64,000 nucleotides of DNA. Source: Aquabacter sp. L1I39. Its GTDB lineage: Bacteria; Pseudomonadota; Alphaproteobacteria; Rhizobiales; Xanthobacteraceae. Both the position numbers and the translations under genes were made by a program. The stretch spans positions 1,844,385-1,908,384 of the forward strand of contig NZ_CP072392.1 of assembly GCF_017742835.1 (NCBI RefSeq). Reading direction: 5' to 3'. Positions 52,431 through 61,159 of this stretch are shown here, piece by piece; the first letter of the stretch is position 1, and each line of letters opens with the position of its first letter. The notes beneath the pieces are model-generated. The model did no database searches. It was not told the origin of the DNA and saw only the letters and a program-made list of their open reading frames with translations.

Positions 52431-53222
52431 TCAGTGGTGCAGGATCTGGCCGAGGAAGGTGCGGGTGCGCTCGTTCTTCGGATTGGCGAAAAACACGTCC
52501 GGCGCGCCTTCCTCCACGATCTCGCCCTTGTCCATGAAGATGACCCGGTCCGCCACCTGCCGGGCAAAGCCCATTTCGTGGGTCACGCAGATCATGGTCA
52601 TGCCCTCTTTGGCCAGCGAAATCATGGTGTCCAGCACCTCCTTGACCATTTCAGGGTCCAGCGCGGAGGTGGGCTCGTCGAACAGCATGATCTTGGGCGA
52701 CATGCACAAGGCCCGCGCGATGGCGACGCGCTGCTGCTGCCCACCGGAAAGCTGGCCGGGATATTTGTTGGCCTGCTCGGGGATCCGCACGCGCTCCAGA
52801 TAGGTCATGGCCACCGCCTCGGCCTCGGCCTGGGACATGCCGCGCACCTTGCGGGGGGCGAGCGTGCAGTTCTGGAGCACGGTCAGATGCGGGAACAGGT
52901 TGAAGGACTGGAACACCATGCCCACTTCGCTGCGCACCTTGTCGAGGTTGCGCGTGGAGGAGCCCACCTCCACGCCGCCCACCTCGATGCGCCCACCTTG
53001 GTGATGCTCCAGCGCGTTGATGCAGCGGATGAGGGTGGACTTGCCAGAGCCGGACGGGCCGCACACCACGATGCGTTCGCCGAGGCGCACGGTGAGGTTC
53101 ACGTTCCGCAGGGCGTGATAGGTGCCGTAATGCTTCTCGACGCCGTCCATGCGGATCATGACCGGCGCCTCGCCGGCGGCGGCGCGCGGGGATTCAGGCG
53201 CGGAGGTCGGAGGGGTGGTCAT
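52431..53222 (-). CDS. Polar amino acid-type ABC importer, ATP-binding protein
   Basis: 263 residues from ATG 53222 (GGAGA upstream); the frame runs further upstream without support. GlnQ/HisP-type ATPase: [83 protein letters not shown]. Last gene of the LacI-led operon (lacI, permease, permease, binding protein, ATPase). Confidence 0.93.
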   Translation of the reverse strand: MTTPPTSAPESPRAAAGEAPVMIRMDGVEKHYGTYHALRNVNLTVRLGERIVVCGPSGSGKSTLIRCINALEHHQGGRIEVGGVEVGSSTRNLDKVRSEVGMVFQSFNLFPHLTVLQNCTLAPRKVRGMSQAEAEAVAMTYLERVRIPEQANKYPGQLSGGQQQRVAIARALCMSPKIMLFDEPTSALDPEMVKEVLDTMISLAKEGMTMICVTHEMGFARQVADRVIFMDKGEIVEEGAPDVFFANPKNERTRTFLGQILHH

Positions 53223-53301
53223 GGGGCGGTCTCCCGGCGGCGGCAAGGGGGTCTGCAACGGATGAGGAGGCCGCGGGGTGGAACCCGCGGCCGGTCGACC
53301 T

Positions 53302-54126
53302 TCAGAAGGTGGGCATGTTGGGAAGCGGGGTCTTGAACCACTTCTGATTGATGGCGTCGAGCTCGCCATTATTCTTCACAAAATACAGGAAGGTGTTGAT
53401 CCACTGAAGGAATTCCGTGGAGCCGCGGCGCACCGTGATGCCGTTATACTGGCTGCGCAGCACCAGCTTGCGCTCGATGCCCATGTCCGGATACGTGGCG
53501 GCGAGCTGGGCACCGATGACATTGTTGGCACCGAGCAGGTCCACCTGGCCGGAAATGAAGGCCTGGGCGGCGGTGGCGTCGTCGTCGAAGCGCATGATGG
53601 TGGCGCCCTTGGGCACCGAGGCGGTGAGCGCGGTGTCCTGGGTGGAGGCGCGGGCGACGCCGATCTTCTTGCCGGCGGTCTGCTCGATGGCGGAGATGTC
53701 CAGCTTCTTGGGGCCGATCAGCTGGATCTCGATGGCCGAATAGGGAATGGAGAACTGCACCTGCTTGGCCCGCTCCGGCGTGATGCCGAAGGTGGCCACC
53801 AGCACGTCCACCTTGTTGGTGAGCAGGTAGGGAATGCGGTTCGGGCCGGTGACGGGGACGATATCCACTTCGACGCCGAGATACTTGCCCATGAGCTTGG
53901 CCACGTCCGCGTCATAGCCTTCCGGCTTGCCCTCGGTATTGAGGAGGCCGAAGGGCGGCAAGTCCACCAGCATGCCTACGGAGAGCTTCTTCTTCGACAG
54001 GATGTCGTCAAGGGACTGGGCGGCGGCGGTGCCGTGGCCCACCGCGAGCGCGCCGGCGGCCAGCGCCGCGACGCTGAGCGCGGCGAACGTGCGCCGCGTG
54101 AGGGTGGCGAGGGACTTCAGGGACAT
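53302..54126 (-). CDS. Polar amino acid-type ABC importer, substrate-binding protein
   Basis: 274 residues, AGGAAA before the ATG at 54126. Signal peptide ending GTAAAQ, then an SBP family 3 fold: [71 protein letters not shown], and the late [14 protein letters not shown]. The ligand Arg/Asp positions of amino-acid binders are plausible (ITPERAKQV), but the LacI regulator is unusual for an amino acid system, so the ligand may be an opine, amino sugar or sugar acid. Confidence 0.9.
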   Translation of the reverse strand: MSLKSLATLTRRTFAALSVAALAAGALAVGHGTAAAQSLDDILSKKKLSVGMLVDLPPFGLLNTEGKPEGYDADVAKLMGKYLGVEVDIVPVTGPNRIPYLLTNKVDVLVATFGITPERAKQVQFSIPYSAIEIQLIGPKKLDISAIEQTAGKKIGVARASTQDTALTASVPKGATIMRFDDDATAAQAFISGQVDLLGANNVIGAQLAATYPDMGIERKLVLRSQYNGITVRRGSTEFLQWINTFLYFVKNNGELDAINQKWFKTPLPNMPTF

Positions 54127-54182
54127 CTGCTTTCCTCCGATTGGCCCTTGGCGGGCGGTGCTTTCACGGGTCCGGGGCCGTC

Positions 54183-54836
54183 TCACCGCGAGACGGTGCC
54201 GAATTTCTTTTCCAGGTAGCGGGAATAGAGGGAGAGCGGCCAGCACAGCAGGAAGTAGATGCCGGCCACAATGCCGAACACCAGGAAGGGGCTGAACGTG
54301 GCGTTGTTGACGATCTGCCCGGCGCGGGTCAGCTCCACGAAGCCGATGATGGAGGCGAGCGACGTGCTCTTCATCAGCAGCACCAGGAAGCCCACTGTGG
54401 GCGCCACCGCGATCTTGGCGGCCTGGGGCAGGATCACCTCCTTCAGGCGGGTGAAGTAATGCAGGCCCAAGGCGGTGGAGGCTTCCCACTGGCCCTTGGG
54501 CACCGCCTGGATGCAGCCGCGCCAGATCTCGCCCAGGAAGGCGGAGGCGTTCAGCGTCAGGCCGATGGCGGCGGCCAGCAGCGGGTCCACCGCCGCGCCC
54601 AGGAGCGTGATGCCGAAGAAGACCAGGAAGAGCTGCATCAGCAGCGGCGTGCCCTGGAACAGCTGGATATAGGCGATGGCGATGGCCCGCAGCCACGGCC
54701 AGGGCGAGGTGCGCGCGAGCGCCACGCCGATGCCGCCGATCGCCCCGCCCACGAAGGCGATGGCCGAGAGCAGCAGCGTCCAGCGCACCGCCATGAGCAG
54801 GAAGAAGAACTCGGCGGAGGTGAAGGGACGGATCAT
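54183..54836 (-). CDS. Polar amino acid-type ABC importer permease (second)
   Basis: 217 residues from ATG 54836 with AGGAGGAAA upstream. HisM/GlnP family, five helices: VRWTLLLSAIAFVGGAIGG, YIQLFQGTPLLMQLFLVFFG and the coupling loop EASTALGLHYFTRLKEVILPQAAK. Forms a heterodimer with the permease encoded ten bases upstream. Confidence 0.92.
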   Translation of the reverse strand: MIRPFTSAEFFFLLMAVRWTLLLSAIAFVGGAIGGIGVALARTSPWPWLRAIAIAYIQLFQGTPLLMQLFLVFFGITLLGAAVDPLLAAAIGLTLNASAFLGEIWRGCIQAVPKGQWEASTALGLHYFTRLKEVILPQAAKIAVAPTVGFLVLLMKSTSLASIIGFVELTRAGQIVNNATFSPFLVFGIVAGIYFLLCWPLSLYSRYLEKKFGTVSR

Positions 54837-54846
54837 GGTTTCCTCC

Positions 54847-55521
54847 TCACCGGGCCGCGTCGGTGCGCGCGAACACCATCTTGTAGATGAGCGCGAAGGC
54901 ACCGGAGAACATGAGGGACATGGCGAGATACATGGCGGTGACCACGATGTAGATCTCGAACGACCGGAAGGTCTGGGATTGCAGGTTGTTCGCGATGGCG
55001 GTCAATTCCTCCGCCGAGATGGCCGAGACCACGCTGGAGGTCAGCATCAAGAGGATGAACTGGCTGGTGAGCGCCGGATAGATCGCCTTGAGCGCCGGGA
55101 AGATCACCACATAGGCGAACACCTGGAGCGGCTTCAATCCCAGCGCCAGGCCCGCCTCGATCTGCCCCTTATGGATGGTCTCGATGCCCGCCCGCACGAT
55201 CTCGGTGGCATAGGCGCCCACATTCACCACCATGGCGAGGAGTGCCGCCTCATTGGCGTCGAGGCGGATGCCGATCCGGGGCAGGCCGAAGAAGATGAGG
55301 AAGATCTGCACCAGGAAGGGCGTGTTGCGGATCACCTCCACATAGACGTCCACCAGCCAGCGCACCGGACGGGGACCAGCCGTCTTGCCGAGCGCGCAGA
55401 GGATGGCCACCACGAGGCCGATGCCCATGGCCATGGCGGACAGGCGGATGGTCAGCCAGGCGCCGAGCAGAAGCTCGGGCCAGTAATTGAAGACTTCGCC
55501 GAACTGAAACACATAATTCAT
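54847..55521 (-). CDS. Polar amino acid-type ABC importer permease (first)
   Basis: 224 residues. HisQ/GlnP family: WLTIRLSAMAMGIGLVVAIL, YVEVIRNTPFLVQIFLIFFG and the coupling loop EAGLALGLKPLQVFAYVVIFPA. Its ATG overlaps the end of the LacI gene by four bases, so regulator and transporter are translationally coupled. Confidence 0.92.
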   Translation of the reverse strand: MNYVFQFGEVFNYWPELLLGAWLTIRLSAMAMGIGLVVAILCALGKTAGPRPVRWLVDVYVEVIRNTPFLVQIFLIFFGLPRIGIRLDANEAALLAMVVNVGAYATEIVRAGIETIHKGQIEAGLALGLKPLQVFAYVVIFPALKAIYPALTSQFILLMLTSSVVSAISAEELTAIANNLQSQTFRSFEIYIVVTAMYLAMSLMFSGAFALIYKMVFARTDAAR

Positions 55522-56732
55522 GGCCGGGAGCGGTCCTTGGCGCTTTCCGTGCTGCGACCCTTGCCGTTCCCTTTGCTTGTGGCGCGGGGGGCGGGACGGG
55601 ACGGGGCGTGGGAGAGGGACGGGGCGGCACGCGCCCCGCAGGACTGGCGGATGATGAGCCGCGGGGGGACGATGATCTCTTCGCAGGGCAGGTCCGGGGC
55701 CGCGATGCGCCGCAGCAGCAGGCGCGCCGCCTCCCGCCCCACAAGCCGGGGATCGGTGGTGAAGGTGGTGAGCGCGGGGCGGTGAAGGGCCGCCTCCGTG
55801 ACGTCGTCGCAGCCCACCACGGCCACGTCGACGCCGGGCTCCAGACCCCGCTCGGTCAAGGCGAGCATCACGCCCAGCGCCACGATGTCATTGTAACAGA
55901 CCACGGCGGTGGGATGGTCGGGGCCGGCGAACAGGTCACGGGCGGCGGCATAGCCGGACAGGCGGTCCAGCACCGCGCAGGGCACGATGGGGCCGGGCTT
56001 CAGCTTGTGGCGCTTCAGCGCCCGGCGGAAACCGGCAAGGCGCTCGGAGAGCGGCGCGATGCGGCGCACGCCGCCGATGAAGCCGATACGGGTATGGCCG
56101 AGGCCGATCAGGTGCTCGGTCACCATCTCCATGCCGGCGGCATAATCGGGGCCCACATAATCGCCCTGGAAGCCATCCACCCGACGCTGTGCCATGACGC
56201 AGGGCAGACCGGCGCAATGGGCCTCCTCCAGCACCTCGGCGGTGGTGTTTTCGGCGGGCACCAGGATGAGGCCGTCCACCCCATGTTCCTGCATGCGGAC
56301 CAGCACCCGGCGCTGGCGGTTCGCGTCCTCGGCGGTGTTGGTGATGAAGGCCACATAGCCTTCTGCGTCCAGCACCTCGTCAATGCCGGCGGTGAGCTGG
56401 GAATAATTGGGGGTGATGATCTCGCACAGGACGAGGCCGAGGGTGCAGGAGGCGCCCGAGCGCAAATTGGCAGCACGGCGATTATAGACATAGCCGAGCT
56501 CAGCCATGGCCGCGTCCACCTTGCGGCGGGTCTCGTCCTTCACCAGCGGGCTCTTGCGCAGGACGAGGGAAACGGTGGCGCGGGAGACACCCGCGAAGGC
56601 GGCGATGTCGTTGAGCGTGACGCGCGCGGGCGCGCCGCCGGGGCCGGAACGCAGCACCTGCGCCCCCGCCACCGCGTCATCGGCGGCAGGCGCTTGCAAG
56701 GCTTTGGGCGTGCTGCGCTTTCTGGGCGGCAC
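55518..56732 (-). CDS. LacI-family regulator heading its own ABC-importer operon
   Basis: 404 residues from a GTG with GAGGAG upstream. Helix-turn-helix and hinge: VTLNDIAAFAGVSRATVSLVLRKSPLVKDETRRKVDAAMAELGYVYNRRA (about 38-85). The periplasmic-binding-protein-like effector domain follows (LGLVLCEIITPNYSQL; DGLILVPAENTT; GHTRIGFIGG; VAVVGCDDVTEAALHRPALTT). Oddities: a 35-residue N-terminal extension and a basic, disordered C-terminal tail of about 35 residues rich in Ser, Arg and Lys. It shares a promoter with the transporter, and two palindromes upstream fit LacI-type operators. Confidence 0.9.
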   Translation of the reverse strand: MPPRKRSTPKALQAPAADDAVAGAQVLRSGPGGAPARVTLNDIAAFAGVSRATVSLVLRKSPLVKDETRRKVDAAMAELGYVYNRRAANLRSGASCTLGLVLCEIITPNYSQLTAGIDEVLDAEGYVAFITNTAEDANRQRRVLVRMQEHGVDGLILVPAENTTAEVLEEAHCAGLPCVMAQRRVDGFQGDYVGPDYAAGMEMVTEHLIGLGHTRIGFIGGVRRIAPLSERLAGFRRALKRHKLKPGPIVPCAVLDRLSGYAAARDLFAGPDHPTAVVCYNDIVALGVMLALTERGLEPGVDVAVVGCDDVTEAALHRPALTTFTTDPRLVGREAARLLLRRIAAPDLPCEEIIVPPRLIIRQSCGARAAPSLSHAPSRPAPRATSKGNGKGRSTESAKDRSRP

Positions 56733-56795
56733 GGGCGGCTCCTCGGATGGGGTTTCCTGACGCCGCCTTGTTGTGTTCTTGATGCGGCGGACCCG

Positions 56796-56824
56796 TGTTT
56801 AGGAAGCCGAACGACGCCGGTCAA
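56796..56824 (-). promoter_or_regulatory. Sigma70-like promoter of the lacI-ABC operon
   Basis: On the minus strand TTGACC (56824-56819) and TAAACA (56801-56796) are separated by exactly 17 bases. The predicted transcript starts near 56789, giving a leader of about 57 bases before the lacI GTG. Confidence 0.7.
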
Positions 56825-56832
56825 CGGAAAAA

Positions 56833-56846
56833 TTAGATCGATCTAA
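56833..56846. promoter_or_regulatory. LacI-type operator 1
   Basis: Perfect 14-base palindrome TTAGATCGATCTAA with a central CpG, as in LacI/PurR-family operators, lying eight bases upstream of the -35 element. It shares the core GATCGATC with operator 2. Confidence 0.75.
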
Positions 56847-57002
56847 AGCCCGGCAGCGTTGTGGGCTCGCGTTGCACTGCGGGAAGTGTGCGAAAAGGCG
56901 AAGGAATCGTCGAACTGGCCGTCACGGGCGATTTTTTGGAGGGGATGTCCGGCGGGATCTGACCCGTGAAGCGCCCTGATCCACCGTTCCGCGAGAAAAT
57001 TT

Positions 57003-57014
57003 TGGATCGATCCA
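57003..57014. promoter_or_regulatory. LacI-type operator 2
   Basis: Perfect 12-base palindrome TGGATCGATCCA, centred 169 bases from operator 1 and related to it by the pattern T(A/G)GATCGATC(T/C)A. The spacing is about 16 helical turns, which would allow looping. Confidence 0.65.
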
Positions 57015-57137
57015 TAAGTCGGATGCCGCCTCTCCGCCGTTCGTTCCGGGGCGCGTTTCCTCTTGGCGGGGGCGTCCTGGAGGACGGGCCGGAATGGCGG
57101 TGAGCCGAACCTTGGCAGTGCGGGGGGCGTGAGCGCG

Positions 57138-57160
57138 GAGGGCGGCCCGCGGCCGCCCTC
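57138..57160 (-). terminator. Hairpin at the end of the carboxylase cluster
   Basis: Perfect ten-base stem GAGGGCGGCC / GGCCGCCCTC with a three-base loop, 28 bases after the last stop of the cluster. On the minus strand, the direction of the cluster, no U-tract follows; on the plus strand GCTTTT does. Confidence 0.5.
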
Positions 57161-57188
57161 GCTTTTAATCAGGCCCGAAGGTCCGACC

Positions 57189-57614
57189 TCAGCCCGTCCG
57201 GCCGGTCACATAGGCCCGCCAGCCACCGAGCGCGGTGATCTCCTGCGCGCCATCCACCGCATGGGCCTCGCACAGGAAGCCGGGCACCTGCGTGCCATCT
57301 TCCAGGGTCAGCTTGCCGATGCCGAGCGGAGCGGGGATGCGCTCCACGAAACGGCCGAACGCATCCGGCGGCAGGGCCCAGACTTCCACGTCGAGGCCCG
57401 GCCCGGCGAAGCCCGGCACCCGCACGAGGCCGGGCTTGGGCGGGGTGGTGTCGGGCAGCACATAGAGCCGGTAGTCCGGCGCCGTGCGGCAGCGGCGCAG
57501 CAATGCGCCGCCCGCCCCCGTCAGTTCCCCATTGAGCGGCATGCCGGTCAGATGGGCGCCCACCACAGCGATGGGCAGGAAGTCGGCCGTTTGGGTGTGC
57601 GTCGTCGCGCTCAT
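57189..57614 (-). CDS. Free-standing allophanate hydrolase C-terminal (AtzF-C-like) domain protein
   Basis: 141 residues, start overlapping the carboxylase stop (ATGA). It matches only the C-terminal domain of allophanate hydrolase: IAVVGAHLTGMPLNGELTG at the start, then DYRLYVLPDTTPPKPGLVRV and KLTLEDGTQVPGFLCEAHA. In yeast and bacterial allophanate hydrolases this domain carries out the second step, decarboxylation of N-carboxycarbamate. The amidase domain with the Ser-cisSer-Lys triad is missing here and must be encoded elsewhere, or this protein has another role. Last gene of the cluster. Confidence 0.82.
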   Translation of the reverse strand: MSATTHTQTADFLPIAVVGAHLTGMPLNGELTGAGGALLRRCRTAPDYRLYVLPDTTPPKPGLVRVPGFAGPGLDVEVWALPPDAFGRFVERIPAPLGIGKLTLEDGTQVPGFLCEAHAVDGAQEITALGGWRAYVTGRTG

Positions 57615-60600
57615 GCCAGACCCTCCAGGACAGCAACCACGTCGCCCGTGCGCACGGTGCGGCCGGGCTGGATACGGATGTCCCGCACCCGGCCCGCCGC
57701 GTGGGCGGTGATGGAGATTTCCATCTTCATGGATTCGATGATGGCCAGCGTCTGCCCCGCCTCCACGGCGGCGCCGGGCTCCACCAGCACCTTCCACACA
57801 TTGCCGGGCACATTGGCGCTGACCCCGAAGCAGCCTTCGGGGATTTCCCCCTCCTCGCCGCCGAGCACGCCTTCGTCGGCCACGAAGCTGTCGAGCCCCT
57901 GCTCCTTCCAATGGGCGCGCTCCGCATCGAAGGCCGCCTGCTGGCGGGTCTTGAAGGCGGAGATGTCGCCGGCATTGGCGGCGAGCATGGCCGCGTAGTC
58001 GCCATAGGAGAAGGCGGTCTCCTCGATGGAGACCGGATAGGCCCCGTGGGGGAAGGCGGCGCGGGCCTCCTTCAGTTCCTTGTGGTCCACGGGGAAGAAG
58101 CGGATCTGGTCGAAGAAGCGCAGCTGCCAGGGCGTGCCGGGCGCGAACTGCCGCGTTGACCGCCAGGTGTTCCAGACCTGGATGGTGCGGCCGAACAACT
58201 GGTAGCCGCCCGGACCCTCCATGCCATAGATGCACATATAGGCGCCGCCGATGCCCACCGCGTTTTCCGGGGTCCAGGTGCGGGCCGGATTGTACTTGGT
58301 GGTCACCAGCCGATGGCGCGGGTCCACGGGGGTGGCGACTGGCGCGCCCAGATAGACATCGCCGAGGCCCAGCACCAGATAGGCGGCATCGAACACCACC
58401 TTGCGCACCGCCGCCTCGTCCTCCAACCCGTTGATGCGGCGGATGAACTCGATGTTGGAGGGGCACCAGGGCGCGTTGGGGCGCACCAGCTCCTGATACT
58501 TGCGCATGGCCAGCTGCGCGTCCTCGTCATTCCAGGACAAAGGCAGGTGCACGATGCGGCTTGGCACCACCACGTCCTCGGCGCGGGGCAGGGACCGCTC
58601 GATTTCGTCCAGAAGCCCGATGAGCCGGGTGCGCGTCATGGCGCGGCCGTCATAATGGAGCTGGAGCGAGCGGATGCCGGGAGTGAGGTCAATGAGGCCC
58701 GGCACCTTTTCCCGCGCCACCGCCTCCGCCAGCAGATGGGCGCGCAGGCGAAGGGCGATGTCCAGCTTCATGTCGCCGAACTCGACCAGGAGATTGTCGT
58801 CGCCCTGGCGGCGATAGACCACCTCCACAGGTCCGTCGGTGCGGCGCGCGAGGATGGGCGAGCCCGCCTCCGCGCCCGCCCGCTTCACCGCCGGCCCGGC
58901 CACGGGATCGTCGGGACGGGGGAGGGGATGGAAGCGCATCCGGTCGCCGGGCTTCAGCTGGCCCATCTTCCATTGCTCGTCCCGCGCGATCACCGCCGGG
59001 CAGACGAAGCCGCCCAGCGAGGGACCATCCGGGCCGAGAATGATGGGCATGTCGCCGGTAAAGTCGATGGCGCCCACCGCATAGGCATTGTCATGGAGGT
59101 TGGAGGGGTGGAGCCCTGCCTCCCCGCCATCGGTGCGGGCCCAGCGGGGCGTCGGGCCGATGAGGCGCACGCCGGTGCGGGCGCTGTTGAAATGCACCTC
59201 GTAAGGCGCGCTGAAGAGGTCGTCGATGTCTTCGTCCTGGAAGAAGTCCGGGGCGCCATGGGGGCCATAGAGGACGCCGATCTCCCAGTCCGATGTCAGC
59301 TCCGCCGCTGGTGCCGCCACCGTGCCAGGCAAAGGCGGGCGGCGCTCGGCTGCCACAAGGTGCAGCACGTCGCCGCCCTTCAGCGTGCCGGTGGCGTGGC
59401 CGCCAAACTGGCCCAGCGCGAAGGTGGCGCGCGAGCCGAGCACCTCCGGCACGTCAAAGCCGCCGCGCACGGCGAGATAGGTGCGCTGGCCCGGCCCGGA
59501 GATGGCACCGATGGCCAGCACCTGCCCGGCCTTCACCGGGAAGGCGGCATCATGGGGCACGGGCACGCCGTCGAGGGTCGCCGGCATATGTGCGCCGGCC
59601 AGCGCCACGTCCGCGCCGGTGTGGAAGCGCAATGTGGGGCCGTTGACGGTGAGTTCCAGCGCCGGCAGCGTCTCGCCATTGCCCACCAGTGCATTGGCGC
59701 GGGCAAAGGAGCGGGGGTCCATGGGGCCGGAGGGCGGCACGCCCACATGCCAGAGGTTCAGCCGCCCCGGCAATTCCTGGATGGAGGACTGGGCGCCGGG
59801 GGCGAGCACCTCGATGCTTTCGGGGGCGAAGGCGAAGTCCTTCAGCGCCGTGGTGGCCACGTCCCCTGAGGCGAGCAGCTCCGAGCCGGCGATGGCCTTG
59901 AGATAGGCCAGATTCGTCTCGATGCCGCAGACCGAGGTCGCCTCCAGCGCCGCCTTGAGGGCCGCGATCGCCGCCGGCCGGTCGGCGCCGGAGACGATGA
60001 TCTTGGCCAGCATGGGGTCGTAGAAGGGGGTGACCTCCGTGCCCGTCTCCACCCAGGTGTCGATGCGGGCCGCGTCGGGGAAGCGCACCTGCGTCAGCAG
60101 GCCGGCGCTGGGCTGGAAATTGGCGTGGGGGATCTCCGCATAGAGGCGCACCTCCATGGCGGCGCCCTTGGGAACCAGAGGGGTGGCGGGGATCACATCC
60201 TCCCCCGCCGCCTGCCGGATCATCCATTCCACGAGATCAATGCCGAACACCGCCTCGGTGACGGGGTGCTCCACCTGGAGGCGGGTGTTCACCTCCAGGA
60301 AGTAAAAGTCGTCCCGCGCCGGGTCATAGATGAATTCCACCGTGCCGGCGGAGGCATAGGACACCGCTTCGCCGAGCCGCACCGCCGCCGCATGAAGGCG
60401 GACGCGGGTGGCGTCGGGCAGGAGGGGGGCGGGGGTTTCCTCCACCACCTTCTGGTTCCGGCGCTGGAGCGAGCAGTCGCGCTCGCCGAGCGCCACCACC
60501 CGGCCCTTGCCGTCGCCGAAAATCTGCACTTCCACATGGCGCGCCTTGGCGACGAAGCGCTCCAGATAGACGCGGGCATCGCCGAAGCTCGCCCGGGCCG

Positions 60601-61156
60601 TGCGCTGGACGCGGGCGAAGGTCTCGGCCAGTTCCTCCGGCGTGGCGCACAGCTGCATGCCGATGCCGCCGCCGCCCGCCGTGCTCTTGAGCATCACCGG
60701 ATAGGAGATGGCCTCGGCCCCCGCGAGGGCCGCCTCCACGTCCTCCAGCAATCCGGTGCCCGGCAGAAGCGGCACGCCGCTTTGCTGCGCGATCTCGCGG
60801 GCGGTGTGCTTGAGCCCGAAGGCAGTGAGGTGCGCGGGCTTGGGGCCGATGAAGGTGATGCCGGCCGCGGCGAGCTTTTCCGCGAAGCCCACATTCTCCG
60901 ACAGGAAGCCATAGCCGGGATGCACCGCCTGCGCCCCCGTGGCGCGGCAGGCGGCGATGACCGCCTCCACGTCCAGATAGGACTGGGCGGCGGGCGCCGG
61001 CCCGAGGCGCACCGCCTCGTCGGCATCGAGCACGGGCCGCGTGAAGCGGTCCGCGTCGGAATAGACGGCGACGGATGAAATGCCCATCCGGCGCAAGGTT
61101 CGGGTGATCCGGCCGGCGATTTCGCCCCGGTTGGCAATCAGGACCTTCTTGAACAT
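57611..61156 (-). CDS. Biotin-dependent urea/guanidine carboxylase
   Basis: 1181 residues. Biotin carboxylase domain (1 to about 450; MFKKVLIANRGEIAGRITRT, glycine loop STAGGGGIGMQ, FLEVNTRLQVEHPVTE), carboxyltransferase halves of the KipA/KipI type (about 465-1010; LWHVGVPPSGPMDPRSFARA, HPSNLHDNAYAVGAIDFTGD, ILGPDGPSLGGFVCPA), and a C-terminal biotinyl domain with Lys1144 in ESMKME. ATP-dependent carboxylation gives allophanate from urea or carboxyguanidine from guanidine. The two DUF1989 genes immediately upstream favour guanidine, because such pairs act as carboxyguanidine deiminase in characterised clusters. Confidence 0.92.
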   Translation of the reverse strand: MFKKVLIANRGEIAGRITRTLRRMGISSVAVYSDADRFTRPVLDADEAVRLGPAPAAQSYLDVEAVIAACRATGAQAVHPGYGFLSENVGFAEKLAAAGITFIGPKPAHLTAFGLKHTAREIAQQSGVPLLPGTGLLEDVEAALAGAEAISYPVMLKSTAGGGGIGMQLCATPEELAETFARVQRTARASFGDARVYLERFVAKARHVEVQIFGDGKGRVVALGERDCSLQRRNQKVVEETPAPLLPDATRVRLHAAAVRLGEAVSYASAGTVEFIYDPARDDFYFLEVNTRLQVEHPVTEAVFGIDLVEWMIRQAAGEDVIPATPLVPKGAAMEVRLYAEIPHANFQPSAGLLTQVRFPDAARIDTWVETGTEVTPFYDPMLAKIIVSGADRPAAIAALKAALEATSVCGIETNLAYLKAIAGSELLASGDVATTALKDFAFAPESIEVLAPGAQSSIQELPGRLNLWHVGVPPSGPMDPRSFARANALVGNGETLPALELTVNGPTLRFHTGADVALAGAHMPATLDGVPVPHDAAFPVKAGQVLAIGAISGPGQRTYLAVRGGFDVPEVLGSRATFALGQFGGHATGTLKGGDVLHLVAAERRPPLPGTVAAPAAELTSDWEIGVLYGPHGAPDFFQDEDIDDLFSAPYEVHFNSARTGVRLIGPTPRWARTDGGEAGLHPSNLHDNAYAVGAIDFTGDMPIILGPDGPSLGGFVCPAVIARDEQWKMGQLKPGDRMRFHPLPRPDDPVAGPAVKRAGAEAGSPILARRTDGPVEVVYRRQGDDNLLVEFGDMKLDIALRLRAHLLAEAVAREKVPGLIDLTPGIRSLQLHYDGRAMTRTRLIGLLDEIERSLPRAEDVVVPSRIVHLPLSWNDEDAQLAMRKYQELVRPNAPWCPSNIEFIRRINGLEDEAAVRKVVFDAAYLVLGLGDVYLGAPVATPVDPRHRLVTTKYNPARTWTPENAVGIGGAYMCIYGMEGPGGYQLFGRTIQVWNTWRSTRQFAPGTPWQLRFFDQIRFFPVDHKELKEARAAFPHGAYPVSIEETAFSYGDYAAMLAANAGDISAFKTRQQAAFDAERAHWKEQGLDSFVADEGVLGGEEGEIPEGCFGVSANVPGNVWKVLVEPGAAVEAGQTLAIIESMKMEISITAHAAGRVRDIRIQPGRTVRTGDVVAVLEGLA

Positions 61157-61159
61157 GGC

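Larger units (their letters stand above)
56733..57188. other. 456-base regulatory region upstream of the lacI operon
   Basis: No gene seen. It holds, on the minus strand reading toward lacI, operator 2, operator 1, the -35 and the -10 (separate entries), and next to the carboxylase cluster a hairpin. The rest has no obvious structure. Confidence 0.6.

Noticed and set aside
56833..57014. The GATCGATC palindromes as operators of the carboxylase cluster
   Set aside because: That cluster is transcribed toward this region and ends before it; only the lacI operon starts here.
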